Positions 1 to 11,850 of a stretch of 64,000 nucleotides of DNA are shown piece after piece. Source of the DNA: Maratus speciosus. Taxonomy: Eukaryota; Arthropoda; Arachnida; Araneae; Salticidae. How positions within the stretch are numbered: the stretch's first letter is position 1; each line of letters starts with the position of its first letter. A model generated the notes under the pieces. That model was not told where the DNA came from. It made no database searches and saw only the letters and a program-made list of their open reading frames with translations. The stretch is taken from the NCBI GenBank assembly GCA_963932465.1, contig OZ010792.1, forward strand, positions 279,417,836 to 279,481,835. Direction: 5' to 3'. The translations under genes and the position numbers were made by a program.

Positions 1-760
1 GAAATTACCAGTCATAACCGGCAATGTTTGCAGTTCATTGCGTAGCCCTACATATAAGGAATTTCTACTAACATATTTTAGTATAGTAAAAAGAAATAAA
101 AGACCGAAATTGCATACCTGAATTAGAAACTTCTTTTAGGCAATTCACTCCTATACAAATTAATGCTTACAAATTCTTTTGTGTAGCCCTGTATATTATC
201 TATAAAACTTATACGCACCACGTAATATTCAAATAGTTAAAAACTCATACTATAATTGAAAACGCACTTAAACAACTATCGCCAATAGACAGCAGTGTAA
301 CCGAATTTTTTTTGTGTGTGTACCTCTAAATTAACAATAACTACCACACATGTCATATAAGCAACTTGTAATGTAAATCAGTTATGGATGTTAATTTCAC
401 TTTGTTTGGAATATTTTAACATTATTAAAATATGTTTCAAACATTTTTTTTTACTGTAAACCATTATACAAAAAAATTCATTTGTATGAACCTGTAAATA
501 ATAACAAATTGCTTGCCCATCATATTCTGCATAAAACATGTTTCAATACACTTGATAAATCCATATTAAATTCATTATATTTTAAATACCGTAACAACAT
601 TAAAAGACACCGCTCTTTTTCCCTATTGAGTGTAATGTAACGGGATTCTTTTGAGAGTCCCTGTAAATGAACTAAAGATTCTCGTATTTCAATAACAATA
701 GAAAATATATGCTATAGTAAACGTCAAAAACATACGTCAATTGCGTTACATTTCAATCCA
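1..760 (-). repeat. Composite dispersed repeat, family A, truncated copy
   Basis: This is non-coding repeat DNA related to the intact copy at 41493-42736. The shared phrases in the same orientation are a 'gccctgtatat' block near 187, a 'cacacca'-like block near 218, and 'gagtccctgtaaatgaacta' near 654 followed by 'tgctatagtaaacgtcaa' near 709. The phrases recur with about 145-180 bp spacing, as expected for degenerate internal monomers. The left end is outside the window. The right end, with its tetranucleotide head, appears truncated near 750. No host exon was found here. Confidence 0.6.
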
Positions 761-1669
761 TATATAAAACAGTTTTTGTCTTCCTGATAAAAAGACACTA
801 TTTTCATATTGGATAGTTTGACAAGGAACGGATGCTTAGAAAAAGAAAAATATCCAAACATTTGCGGCAAAGGATCAAATATGCCATATTGGGCAGTTTG
901 ACATTGTAAATTTGAGAAAAAAGTGCATATTGGATACTTTGAAATAGTCATTATCTAAATTTTTAAGCAAGCTAGAGACATGGTGATTTTAATTAGTACG
1001 TATTATGCACAATACAACAAAAGGATATAAAATATGAAAAATGCATTTTTTCACATTGGATAGTTTGACATGGTAGCGACGATATTTCATCAAATGTTTA
1101 ATACATTTTATTATACTCGTAATTATAGTTTCTTTTACTTAGTCAAATTTCCTGAAACTGGCGTTAAATTTGGTTGAAAACACCTGCATGTTATAAACAA
1201 TAAACATGAGAAAATTTCTTGATTTTTTAAAGAAACCTTTATGTATCGATTTCCATACGCGCTATTCTTAAAAAAATGAGCATAAATGTTGTACAAAATT
1301 CACACAGTAATGTACTACAACTAGAGATAATTTCGAATATTTTATTTTACAGGGTGATTACAAATATTAATTTTCATATTCAATTTGTTGTTGGTCCTCT
1401 AATTGCCCTCATAATTAAACCTTCGCGGAAAAATACAAGGTCAAACATGTTCCTTATATTCCTGAAGTTCCAGAAGGATTTGTCAAGTAATTCTATAGAT
1501 ATTTGAAAAAAAACATCTAAAATCGAAAATTTGTTTTAGTTACATATGCCCTTGGCATTCTGTTATTATATTTTTGCCTAAAAATCAAATTTAACATAAA
1601 TTTAGAACTTGTTTAAAAAGCATTGATGTGAAAACCATGGGCAGGTCCAGCTAAGTGTTTATTTGAACA

Positions 1670-1708
1670 TGTGTGTGTGTGTGTGTGTGCGTGTGTGTGT
1701 GTGTGTGT
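1670..1708. repeat. (GT)n microsatellite
   Basis: This is a run of about 19 GT dinucleotides with one GC interruption. The 900 bases on either side are AT-rich and I see no coding exon in them. Confidence 0.95.
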
Positions 1709-2401
1709 TTTATGTGATTTCAACATGTAAACAAAAATAAACTGTAGCAGGTGATCATTATCTAGAGATACAAGTTAAATTTTCAAACTCATCCCAATAT
1801 CTCTTGCAGAAATGGTTAAAAAAGGGTTAAAAACTGGTTAAAAAAAAGATATTTCAAATGTATCGAATTTGTGTTATGAGTTGCTGAGAAAATCAAAACA
1901 ATGTGTTTCACTCTTAAAGTGTTGCCATATAAATCTAAAGAAACTTTTCCATGCAGGTGCTGTCATCTAAAACTCACAAATATTAAACATTTCAACACTA
2001 TTTGAGAGTTTATGAGTAATTGTTAATTTAAAATTACATGACCAAAAATAACCCCATGCTGACCAATATTCACCCCTTGTTGACCAAGAATCATCCCGTG
2101 TACAAGTATATTGCGTGATGTTTAGCACTTTATTTCATTAATTTATATACTCATACAGTACTGATATGCATACATACATATTCTATGCATATTTTTCTTT
2201 CAATACAACTCTTTTACATCATCATACAGCTAAATTTCATATTACAATCACCTTATGAAAAAAAAGCAGGATTTTGAAATCTCTTATTTTATGTTAAAAT
2301 TTTATACATATGTCTAGTTAAAATACTTTTTTCTCTTATCAAATTCTGTTTTGAACCAAAAAGTTCTTTGTGTTATTGAATAATTATAAATGTGTCTATC
2401 A

Positions 2402-2407
<6 letters not shown>

Positions 2408-2440
<33 letters not shown>

Positions 2441-3655
2441 AGGTGGCTCTGCCCCCTACGAGCTACGCTCGCCAACCCCGCCCATACACCGCAAACTCTA
2501 AAAGCATTCTAATTTGATCGGCTTAAAAAAATTTTCGGAAGAATGAATTATAATTAAAATAACAGTGGCGATCTCCCTGCTAACGGGTTGTTTTCGTCTT
2601 TGATTAAATCAGATCAGTAAAACATTTAAAAATAAGCTATTAACTATAAAATGAATTAAGTAAACAGTGTCTTTGTCTCTCGGTATTTTTATAAGTTTTT
2701 TAAAATAAGACATTTTAAATGCATCACTTTAAATCTGACATAATTTTCACCAGAGTTTTCTTTCTCGTTATAATAATCATGTGAAAATACTTAGAAAGGA
2801 AAAGCTGAAGAAAGGTTGTTAGAAAGGAAATATTATTTGCGATATCTTAGACTTCTCAACAATAGTTTAAAAAGATTATCTCAAAATATCAAATAAATGT
2901 ATCGCGCAAATATGTTTTTTAATTTAAACTGTTTGGCAATATTATGAATTGGCAATTTTAAATATGACGAAATTTCCTCCGTGTACACTTTTAACGCATA
3001 TTAATGGATTTATTATTTTACAATTTTCTTTCTCTTTTAAAATTCACGTGTAAATATAGTTTTTATGACGTAATTATAAATATCTTCCTGCTTTTAATAC
3101 ATAATCATTTAATTCTCATTTGAAAGTTTTATTCTGTTTATAATAGTCACGTATAAACAATTTTTAATTTGAAAGAAATATTATTCATTGCGCTGTTTTT
3201 AAATTTGCCAACAATTTAAAATAATACCCTTTTCTAAAAGTTGTAAAAAATGCGTCTCGAAATACTGAAAAATTGAATTTAAAATATAAATAAAACCTCA
3301 AAAAATCAGTCAAATTAAAAAAAATAAATGCAGTCTGCACACCGGGCAATTTTAATGTATAAAATGATCTAAAAATGATTAAATTCCCATGTGTAGTTTT
3401 TGCTGCTATAAAACTTTTTTAATGGAACGATTTTGACCAAATTTAACACTAAATATCTCTTAAAATAATTCTTCGATTTGAAAACTGTCTGTATCAGCGT
3501 GTTTATCAAACATTTCTCTAATACACCACTGATTTTTATATTTTTATATGCAATATTTTTCTTAATACTAACGAAGAAAGACCTCCGGTCACAAAAAATT
3601 CAGAACCGGTGGCGGCGGCGGTCACAGCATTAGTTACTTTTTTTTAGAATAGAGA
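2408..3655 (-). repeat. Possible minus-strand retroposon with poly(A) tail
   Basis: A run of 30 T at 2408-2437 reads as a poly(A) tail on the minus strand. It is followed by a GC-richer block (2438-2490, with the self-complementary phrase 'gagctacgctcg') unlike the surrounding DNA. A second GC-rich block lies at 3575-3630 (GGCGGCGGCGG). The octamer TCTATCAT occurs just left of the T-run (about 2395-2402) and again at about 3658-3665, which could be a short target duplication. No reverse transcriptase ORF is visible. The element boundaries and the duplication are inferences, and chance similarity is possible. Confidence 0.3.
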
Positions 3656-3763
3656 GATTCTATCATTAGTATTAATGAAAATTTAACTGTCAATAATCAC
3701 CCCCATGTTACGAGTGGCCAAGAATCACCACACTGGTCTAACAAAATAAACTTCATCTTTCAG

Positions 3764-3951
3764 GGTGCATCACTAGGCTTAATCTGTGGCTTGGCTGTAT
3801 CTGTATGGTTCGGTATCGGAGCTTTTGTCGCTAAGCCATTACAGCCTGTAGCTCCTATGTCTTATCACAACTGCACAGAACTTTTCTACAACGTGACGAA
3901 AATTGACATTACTGACATACATACAGTTTTACCAGAAGTCAATACAAGAAA
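3764..3951 (+). CDS. SLC5-family sodium/solute symporter, internal exon (C-terminal region, exon a)
   Basis: This exon is flanked by a pyrimidine-rich acceptor (tttcag) and a consensus donor (gtaagt). It reads in phase 0 from GGT and ends in phase 2 (AA|). It encodes 62 residues plus two bases: a hydrophobic helix (GASLGLICGLAVSVWFGIGA) typical of a late transmembrane segment of SLC5A5/6/8/12-type transporters, then KPL and a predicted extracellular loop. The loop has two N-glycosylation sequons, N-C-T and N-V-T. Family members couple sodium to uptake of monocarboxylates, vitamins or iodide across the plasma membrane. The substrate cannot be read from this part. The spliced phase matches the exon at 12597. 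Upstream exons, with the sodium-binding core, are not visible in 1-3763 and must lie outside the window. Confidence 0.88.
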
Positions 3952-4368
3952 GTAAGTATTAAAATTTTAATATCATGGATGATATTGTAAATGATACTTT
4001 TATGCTAGAATTTTCTGCTTTTACAATTCCATTCGTGCAGAACATCTAAACTTCACCAAACATTCATATAATTTACCAACACGTTTGAAATATATTAATT
4101 CGGACAGCGTATATTTTACTATGCTATTTTTCAAATATATTTTTTTTTTTAAAACGTATATGCACATCTTCAAAATTTATATAAATGTAAATGTAACTTA
4201 TACATATCTGAAAAATATCAAAAATAAACGCACACAAATGCTGTACAATCAAAAATATTTGTATGACAGATTTAACTAGTTGGATGTGCCAATCCCAAAA
4301 CTTTCTTCTATCTCATATATTTTAATATTTCAAAATGTTGTTACAAATTTCAATATTTCATTTTTATT

Positions 4369-6280
4369 AGGGTTTCGTTCATCTGACGAAACCCTATTCG
4401 TCTCGCTCCTCTGTCTGTCTGTCTGTCCGTCTGTCTGTCCGTCACAGAGACCGTTCTCAGAAACTATACATGTTGGAGACTTGAAATTTTGCATACTTAT
4501 AGATGAACACCACACAACAAACGGCAAATCATAAAATTTTGAAAAAGTTGTACATTTAACCCTTTGGGCTCCCAAATGTGTACTTTAAACAATTCTTTCT
4601 AAGTGAGCTCCTAATTAGGTTGAAGGCGTGAAATTTTGCGTACTTATAGCTGAACACCTCAGACCAAACGACAAATCATAAAATTTTGAAAAAGTTGTAA
4701 ATTTAACCCTTTGGGGTCTCACATATGTATTTTAAACAATCCTTTCTAAGTGAGCCCCTAATTAGGTTGGAGGCGTGAAATTTTACATACTTATAGCTGA
4801 ACACCTCACATGAAACGACAAACTATAAAATTTTGAAAAAGTCGTACATTTAACCCTTTAGGCTCCCGCATGTGTATTTTAAACAATTCTTTTTAAGTGA
4901 GCCCCTAATTAGGTTGGAGGCATGAAATTTTGCATACTTATAGCCGAGCACCTTATATCAAACGATAAATCATAAAATTTTGAAAAAGTCGTACATTTAT
5001 CCCTTTGGGCTCTCACATGTGTATTTTAAACAATTCTTTCTAAGTGAGCCTCTAATTAGGTTGGAGGCGTGAAATTTTGCATACTTATAGCTGAGCACCT
5101 CACATCAAACGACAAATCATAAAATTTGGAAAAAGTCGTACATTTAACCCTTTGGACTCCCACATGTGTATTTTAAACAGTCCTTTCTAAGTGAGCCCCT
5201 AATTAGATTGGAGGCGTGAAATTTTACACACTTATAGCTCTTATAGCTGAGCACCTCACATCAAACGACAAATCATAAAATTTGGAAAAAGTCGTACATT
5301 TAACCCTTTGGACTCCCACATGTGTATTTTAAACAGTCCTTTCTAAGTGAGCCCCTAATTAGATTGGAGGCGTGAAATTTTACACACTTATAGCTGAACA
5401 CCTCACATCAAACGACAAACTATAAAATTTTGAAAAAGTTTCATATTTAACCTTTTGGTCCCCCACATGTGTATTTTAAACAATCCTTTGTAAGTGAGCC
5501 CTAATTAGGTGGAGGCGTGAAATTTTGCATACTTATAGCTGAACACCTCACATCAAATGACAAACCATAAAATTTTGAAACAGTCGTACATTTAACCCTT
5601 TGGGCTCCCACATATGTATTTTAAACAATTCTTTCTAAGTGAGCCCCTAATTAGGTTGGAGGCGTGAAATTTTGCATATTTATAGCTGAACACCATCATG
5701 CGACAAATCATAAAATTTTGAAAAAGTCGTACATTTAACCCTTTGGTCTTCCACAAGTCTTACGTTTCACCCTTTGAGCTACCACTTATGTATTTTAAGG
5801 AATTTTTTCTAAGAGAGCCTTTAATTAAGTTGGAGACATGAATTTTTGCGTACGACCTCAGACTTCTGGACTGAATACCTCAGACTACACGACAAATCAT
5901 AAAATGATCCAAAAGTCTTATATTATTTACTCCTCCGGGCTCTAACTTGAGTATTTTAAGCAATTTTTCTAACCTCCGCCCTTTTCACCCGGGGAGCACT
6001 TTTCCAACTTTTGCCGACACCCCTTTGACCATTCTTTCATATTATGCACCATAGCCTTACATATTTGAGTTCCACTTTTTACCACCAGAGGCGCCTACTT
6101 ATCTCGGGTGCTATGGGCCCAATCGCCTCGACTTATACATCTACGGATAGTATGTAAAACGGAGTTTCGTTCGGATAGAGGTTTGTTTAGAATAGAGTGC
6201 GCCCCTGGTTGCGAAATGTGAAACTAACAGATTTTTCAAAGGGATAAAGTGGTTTTGAATGGAATATTAAACGAAACCCT
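4369..6280. mobile_element. Nested non-coding element with inverted ends AGGGTTTCGTT and internal satellite
   Basis: The ends are perfect 11-bp inverted repeats: AGGGTTTCGTT at 4369-4379 and AACGAAACCCT at 6270-6280. Directly inside the left end is a short hairpin (GGGTTTCGTT / GACGAAACCC), then a CTGTCTGTC/CCGT tetranucleotide tract (about 4410-4442), then the tandem array annotated separately. The right part (5990-6270) is unique and GC-richer. No transposase or target duplication was recognised. The ORFs crossing the tetranucleotide tract are artefacts of the repeat. Confidence 0.6.
4480..5770. repeat. Tandem array, ~147-bp monomer, about nine copies
   Basis: The landmarks 'cctaattagg' and 'ggaggcgtgaaattttgc' recur at roughly 4610, 4757, 4905, 5051, 5197, 5355, 5500 and 5647, a period of 146-148 bp. 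One unit near 5230 carries a short extra duplication ('cttatagct' twice). Copies differ by scattered substitutions and degrade towards 5770-5950. The array sits in intron 1 of the SLC5 gene (as numbered here) and inside the element at 4369-6280. Confidence 0.9.
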
Positions 6281-6787
6281 CTGTGCGATCTGTGATCACA
6301 CTTACCCACTTGTTAGTTCAATACCATATCAACTTTGACTTTCATCTTAAATTTCTGCTTCAGTCAATTAATCGGAGTAAAAACGAGTTAAACTCGATCA
6401 TGATACTATTTATTAAAATCAATAGTTTTTCGTTATTCTGTTGTATATCAGCTTTTCAGACTTTTTCCAAATTAAGGGAGGACCTGCTTACCATAGCCAA
6501 AAACTTTATGTTCTCTTTATGTACTTTATAACTCAATTTATGTTCAACAACCTTAGGGGATCGTCTTCGTACAGAAATTATACAAAATTGTCAATTGGGA
6601 CAAATTATTTTGATATCATATTTTAATTTTTTGGTAAGTTTTACCTTATGATACAAAATAGGAAGTCCATTCGGTTAAGTAGTTTAGAAATTATGATGGT
6701 TTAAGATTTTGAAATCCTAACATTAAATTCATTTGTAACTGTCGCAAACTGCAATGTAGATAGTTTTTGCTTTCTCCTGTTTTTACA

Positions 6788-7807
6788 AGAAGAAAGTATT
6801 GGATTCATGAAAATTTTCGAATTCCGGTTTTCGACGGATTTACACGTTTCAGGAGTCAGAGGACCCGAAAAACATGTTTTTACAAAATGTCTGTCTGTCT
6901 GCGTGTGACACAAATTTTGTGGGCGCTCTATTTCAAAAACTAATGAACGGAATTTAATAAAACTTTAGATTCAGTTAATCCCTGATATAAACTGATGCTG
7001 ATTACTTTTTGGTGTAAATCTCCCAACAGGTGGCGCTGCTATGCACCATTTTTCACGATTTCCACATTAGCTCAATCTCCGGAACTAATGCACAGATTTT
7101 CATCAAGCTTCAGATTCAGTTAGCCCTTGACATGAATGGCCGTTTTATAAATTTTTTATAAATCGCTCAACAGGTGGCGCTATAATGCTGCATTTTTTGC
7201 GATTTCTGCAATAGCTCTACCTCCAGAATTAATGTTTGGAATTTCAACAAACTTCAGATTCAGGTATACCTGGATATGAATGAGTGCTTTTTATGTTTTG
7301 GTGTAAATTTCTCAACAGGTGGCGCTGCTATGCAGCATTTTTAACAATTTCCACAATAGCTCAATCTCCAGAACTAATGCACGGATCTTCATCAAACTTC
7401 AGATTCAGTTCGTCCTTGACATGAATTGACGTTTTATACATTTTGGCGTTTTATACATTTTGGCAGCAGGGGCGCTGCCATTCTGAATTTTTTTGCGATT
7501 TCCGCAATAGCTAACTAATGCACGAATTTTCATCAAACTTCAGATTCAGGTATACCTTGATATCAGTTAGTGCTGTTTATGTTTTGGTGTAAATCGCTCA
7601 ACAGGTGGCGCTGCTATGCTACATTTTTCAGAATTTCCGCTATAGCTCTATCTCAAGAACTAATGCACGAATTTTCACCAAACTTCAAATTCAGATATAC
7701 TTTGATAGGAAATGGTGCTAAATTGATGTAATTTCTTGTACTATTTAAATGGTTTAATTGAGGTAATTTATATAGAAGAAAGTTTTGTGAGGACCACAAC
7801 ATACTAG
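6788..7807 (+). mobile_element. Helitron-like composite repeat (family B), full-looking copy with ~145-bp monomers
   Basis: The head starts near AGAAGAAAGTATTGG and contains 'gacggattta', 'aaaaacatgtttttacaaaa' and a short CTGTCTGTCTG tract at 6890-6902. Five degenerate monomers follow, with landmark 'ggtggcgct' (or 'ggggcgct') near 7030, 7175, 7320, 7468 and 7607, about 145 bp apart. The 3' end has a stem TTGTG-AGGAC-CACAA at about 7784-7798, then CATACTAG with CTAG at 7804-7807 and T after it. The head is nearly identical to that of the copy at 19301, but the monomers are different. Non-autonomous Helitrons with central tandem repeats (for example DINE-TR1 in Drosophila) have this layout. 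No Rep/helicase is present. Confidence 0.55.
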
Positions 7808-8329
7808 TTTTTAACAGAAATCTATTTTCAGAAGCTTCAGACAAGCAAATCCGAAAGTATAGCTCATTCTGCCAAGTAGCTTTTAAATGAAAATTAACAT
7901 CCTACTTATTTTTTGAATATGATAAATATATTATTTATTCAAATAATGTGTTGTTTTTTTTTCTCTGAAGATTCGATAATATGTAAATTAAATTTTCTTA
8001 TGAAAAAAAAATTTGAAAAATTGTGTTTGTTACAGTTTTTTGTTGTACTCTCCATTGCAATGAAATTCTGTGCAATAATTTTCAAAACTGATTTCATCTG
8101 GTATTCATCCCCTTAATTTAGACGTTTATAGACCTTAACCTTCATGCACTGAATTATAAATTCATGAAAATTTTATCTTCTAAAGCATTTTTCGTGAATT
8201 GTTGAAACTAAATTAGAAGATTTACATAATCATTTAATAAATTTTAGAAGGATTTTAGGATTGAAGGATTTAGAAGGATTAAATAATAATTAAGATGCTA
8301 CTTTGCACAGAATGATATTAATTTAAAAG

Positions 8330-8447
8330 CAACGTTAAAAACGCCAGAATAAGCAAACATTCAGCAGACTAATTTCGGTAGCGTTCAGCGTACCGTCCTC
8401 AGTGCCAATCTGCTGAATGTTTGCTTATTCTGGCGTTTTTAACGTTG
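8330..8447. repeat. Perfect 39-bp inverted repeat with 40-nt spacer
   Basis: The left arm 8330-8368 and right arm 8409-8447 are exact reverse complements, beginning CAACGTTAAAAACGCC and ending TCAGCAGA. The spacer contains 'ggtagcgttcagcgtaccg'. Perfect arms in otherwise decayed DNA suggest a young foldback insertion or a gene-conversion product. Its family is not recognised. Confidence 0.9.
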
Positions 8448-8491
8448 AGTTAAATTTATATTTAGAAGGATTAATTAAATTCGAGTTTATA

Positions 8492-8944
8492 CCGGGTGTC
8501 CCAAAAAGGACTGACTGATTTTAAAATTCAATAACTTGCAAACGGTGACAGATATTTAAAAAATTCTTGCAGGAGGTTTATGCATAAGGTCAAAAGTTTT
8601 ATTACAGTGATTTTCGATTTTAGTTCGAATTACAAACAATAGATGGCGCTGTAAGCAATAGTCGCTAAATACAGGCTCGATTTCTAGTCCTTTCTCTTGT
8701 TCCATGCTGAAAAAGGAGATGGAAATGTATTATCCGGGCCACGAAGTACCAAAAATCGAGCCTGAATTCAGCGTCTATTGATCGCAGCGCCATCTATTGT
8801 TTGTAATTCGAACTAAAATTGAAAATCACTGTAAAAAAACTTTTGACCTTATGCATAACCCTCCTGCAAGAATTTTTTAAATATCTGTCACCGTTTGCAA
8901 GTTATTGAATTTTAAAATCAGTCAGTCCTTTTTGGGACACCCGG
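8492..8944. mobile_element. Foldback MITE, mariner/IS630-like (CCGGGTGTCC family), intact copy
   Basis: The element is 453 bp with very long arms that are almost perfect inverted repeats (roughly 165 bp each) starting CCGGGTGTCCCAAAAAGGAC. It is flanked on both sides by TA (8490-8491, 8945-8946), the target duplication of the Tc1/mariner/IS630 superfamily. The centre has no transposase. Four other copies or parts lie in this window, and the element at 52122-53197 with a transposase relic has related ends. Arm identity suggests recent activity. Confidence 0.88.
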
Positions 8945-9312
8945 TAGGAATTTTGTGCACTATTTATAACCCCACCTCAAATCTTTTATTTTAAATATTT
9001 TTCTTAGTATTTTGTAAAATTAGGAAATGTACATATTATGTTATTACAATAGAAATATAGAAATATTTCCGAATTGAAAAATCCTCGCCACCTCCCGAAA
9101 CGCCAAGAAATCTGCAAAGATGTAAAGGTAAAAGAAATCATCTTTTTAAAAGTATTTTAGTTTTGTGTAGCCAATAATGCTTTTGGAACAAGATAAAGTA
9201 ATGCATCTATAACTCATTCTAAACTGTATTGCAACTAATCGATGTATTAAATGAATTTTATAACAAGTTATTTTAATGGTACTTATAAGTACCGTCAGTA
9301 GATAAAGGGTTA

Positions 9313-10999
9313 AACACTTTCTAACACAGTCCGTCCGTGCTCTAACTCGCGTAAATATACTCGTACTGACATGTAATTGATATGCGTTATTGAAGTTTGT
9401 CGTGGCATGTTCGGCATTGAAAATGAAGTGCGTAGCAGTCATCGTTCATTTACAGGGGAACTCAAACTACACTATTTTAAATATAATGAAATTGATATAC
9501 ATTATTAAGGTGCACTAGAAGGTGATTAGTATACATAATATGTTATGTGTAGCACTTTCAGTAGGCGTACAGGGGAACTCAAAAGTATTCCGTTATATTA
9601 TGGTCTATGAAAAAAAGTCGTTTACAGCGTATTTTAATGGTGTTACTCAGAGCCACCGCTAAGACTTTTTCTTCGGGGGGGAGGGGGGTGATAGAACCTT
9701 AAATTGCCAAGTCAAATTTCAGTATTTGCCAACTACTTTTATAATTTTGCCAACTTACCACAATTAAAAAATGTAACATAGTTCTTATTTGTAGAAAGTT
9801 TAATAATATTCCCAATAAGGTTTATAACTTTTACCAAGTCTATCAGAAATGGAAAGTGCTTTTTTGTTTTTTGTTTTTTTTTTTTTTTTTAGTTTTAAAT
9901 GAATTTGCGAACTAAGTTTGTAATATTGCCAAGTGTAACAGCATTCGCGAACATTTGGAGAGGAAGGCTCCCTACCCCTTAGCGAGGCCACTGGAATTAC
10001 TCTTTCACAAACTTAATGAAATTCACATGAATTTCTGATGTGCATTAAAACATATACTCTCTGTAGAATATGGGGTGCAAAGTATTTATTATTCATTTAC
10101 AGAGTCACACAAAACAGTTTGGTTATATAATATGGTCTACGAGGAAAAACTGTTCACAGCCTATTTTAATTATGTTGCACTATTTCAAACATGATGAAAT
10201 TTATATACATTACTTGGGTTTACTACAAAATGCTTGCAGTAGAGTATGATGTGCATCACATTTATCGTTCATTTGCAGGGACACATAAAAGGTTTCGGAT
10301 AAAATAACTATATCCGAAGTATTATCTATTAGAAATGATTGCTGAAAGTGCGTTTTCTGAAACGTATGCGTTTTAAGTTTAACTAAATTTTTGCACACTA
10401 AGTGGAATGTATAAATACTATAGACTCTAATACAGGCTTAAGCAAAATAATTCGTAAGCATTAATGATAATGAGCGTGAATTTCTTAAGGATGTTTTTTA
10501 ATTTGAGTTATGCATTTTCAAGCTCAACTAAGAGATGTTTGTAGCATATAAATAAAATTTTATACAGGGCTAAAACTGGATATTACATGACCGACTATGA
10601 GTAGTAATTCCTGAAAGTGTGATTTCAGTAGAGCGTTTTTGCCTGAATTAAAAATCAGCTTAATATGTGGCGTGTATAAAAATCTGCAGATAATATGCAG
10701 GGCTATATAAAAGAATTCAAGTACATTTTATTCAATTACTAGAGAATGCTTGAGGTGAATTTCAATTGTGTTATGCGTTTTCTAACTAAACTAAATTTTA
10801 GCACACTAAGAGCAATATATACAAATCTATATACCATATACAGAGCTACACAAAAAAAATTGGAGTATCTTTCCGGCTATTGTTGGAATATGCTTTTCAA
10901 ACGTGTTAGGCGCTTTCTAAAATGTTTACTTACGTATTTTCTTTACCTTAATAAAAAGCGTCGTTTTGTTAACGTATTCTGGAAGTGTTGGAAAGTGTT
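9313..10999 (+). mobile_element. Composite dispersed repeat, family A, full-length copy
   Basis: The ends are inverted: AACACTTTCTAAC at 9313-9325 and GTTGGAAAGTGTT at 10987-10999. Inside are degenerate monomers marked by 'acaggg(g)a' or 'acagggct' followed by 'caaaagaattc'-like text at about 9453, 9570, 10099, 10277, 10565, 10697 and 10838. The block 9655-9995 (G-run, 'gccaa' repeats, T-run) has no counterpart in other copies and is probably a later insertion. No protein is encoded. Family members elsewhere carry a GTCTGTCTG head just inside the left end, and here only 'gtccgtccgtgc' remains. Confidence 0.65.
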
Positions 11000-11458
11000 T
11001 CATAATCTATGATTGACGCATGATTTTTCTTTCATTTTATTTTAGTTTTTAGCCATGAATGTGCATAGTGTCATTTGTCATAAACTTTGAAATATGCTCA
11101 CTGAACTAGAAATTATAAATAGTCATATTTTTTATATATCCTCAGTTCTTGATTTAAAACGTAAACATTCTTTACTTAATAAAAATAAATTTTTAGTTAA
11201 AATACTTAAAGCTAATTTTTTTTTTAAATATTTATTTTAATTTCATATCCTACCCTAAATAAGCTTTGCATTATACAACAAAACATAACATATTTGTGAC
11301 CTCCGTAGATGGCTGTTCTGATTAAGGAGAATGAACTCCTAAATCTTTGGTGGGGAGGGGGAAGAATTAAGCACCAAGTAATGAGGACTATACGACCACA
11401 TATATAAATCTTTTAAAAAGGTGAAAGATGAACTATGGTACTATGATACTATAAAAAG

Positions 11459-11461
<3 letters not shown>

Positions 11462-11499
<38 letters not shown>

Positions 11500-11500
11500 C
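11462..11500. repeat. (AT)n microsatellite
   Basis: An alternating AT run of about 39 bp. The flanking 11,010-11,760 is AT-rich intron sequence with no further recognisable feature. Confidence 0.95.
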
Positions 11501-11783
11501 CATTAAATAGACATTACCGACCACCAACAAAAATTGTGAAATTATGAATAAAATGACATTAACAAATTTACAAAATACAGTTCCCCCCAACACACTTAAC
11601 ATAGATTCCAAAAATATACTAAAAACAGCAGAAACTGAATAACAGAAATGGAATAATGGAAATTTATAGAACTTCGACAGAATCGTCGGGTCACAAATGC
11701 CTAAAGTTTCACAAATAAAATGTTTGGTTTCATCTTCATATTAGCCATAAATTAGCTAAAGAATATGAATTATGTTATATATA

Positions 11784-11803
11784 TATTTATTTATTTATTT
11801 ATT

Positions 11804-11845
<42 letters not shown>
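11784..11845. repeat. (TTTA)n followed by (TA)n microsatellite
   Basis: A TTTA tetranucleotide run passes directly into a TA run. The following stretch to 12,596 is AT-rich intron without an identifiable element. Confidence 0.95.

Positions 11846-11850
<5 letters not shown>

Larger units (their letters stand above)
4276..6650 (-). mobile_element. Helitron-like composite repeat (family B), interrupted copy
   Basis: Read on the minus strand, this element ends in CTAG (4276-4279) followed by T. Its end sequence (AACTAGTTGGATGTGCC on plus) is nearly the reverse complement of the end of the copy at 19301-20029. The module at 6310-6465 and the monomer at 6465-6560 ('cctgcttaccatagccaaaaac' region) also match that copy inverted. 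Between them lies the unrelated inverted-repeat element at 4369-6280, so this copy was split by a later insertion. There is no protein-coding capacity. Ending in CTAG next to T, with a short stem just upstream, is what non-autonomous Helitrons do. That assignment is inference. Confidence 0.5.

Noticed and set aside
1276..1506. Possible upstream SLC5 exon
   Set aside because: The frame has some hydrophobic residues but no splice consensus and no similarity to the helices expected just before exon a.
4280..4575. Overlapping ORFs on both strands over the CTGTCTGTC tract
   Set aside because: The tetranucleotide repeat keeps several frames open. The sequence belongs to a dispersed repeat seen elsewhere.
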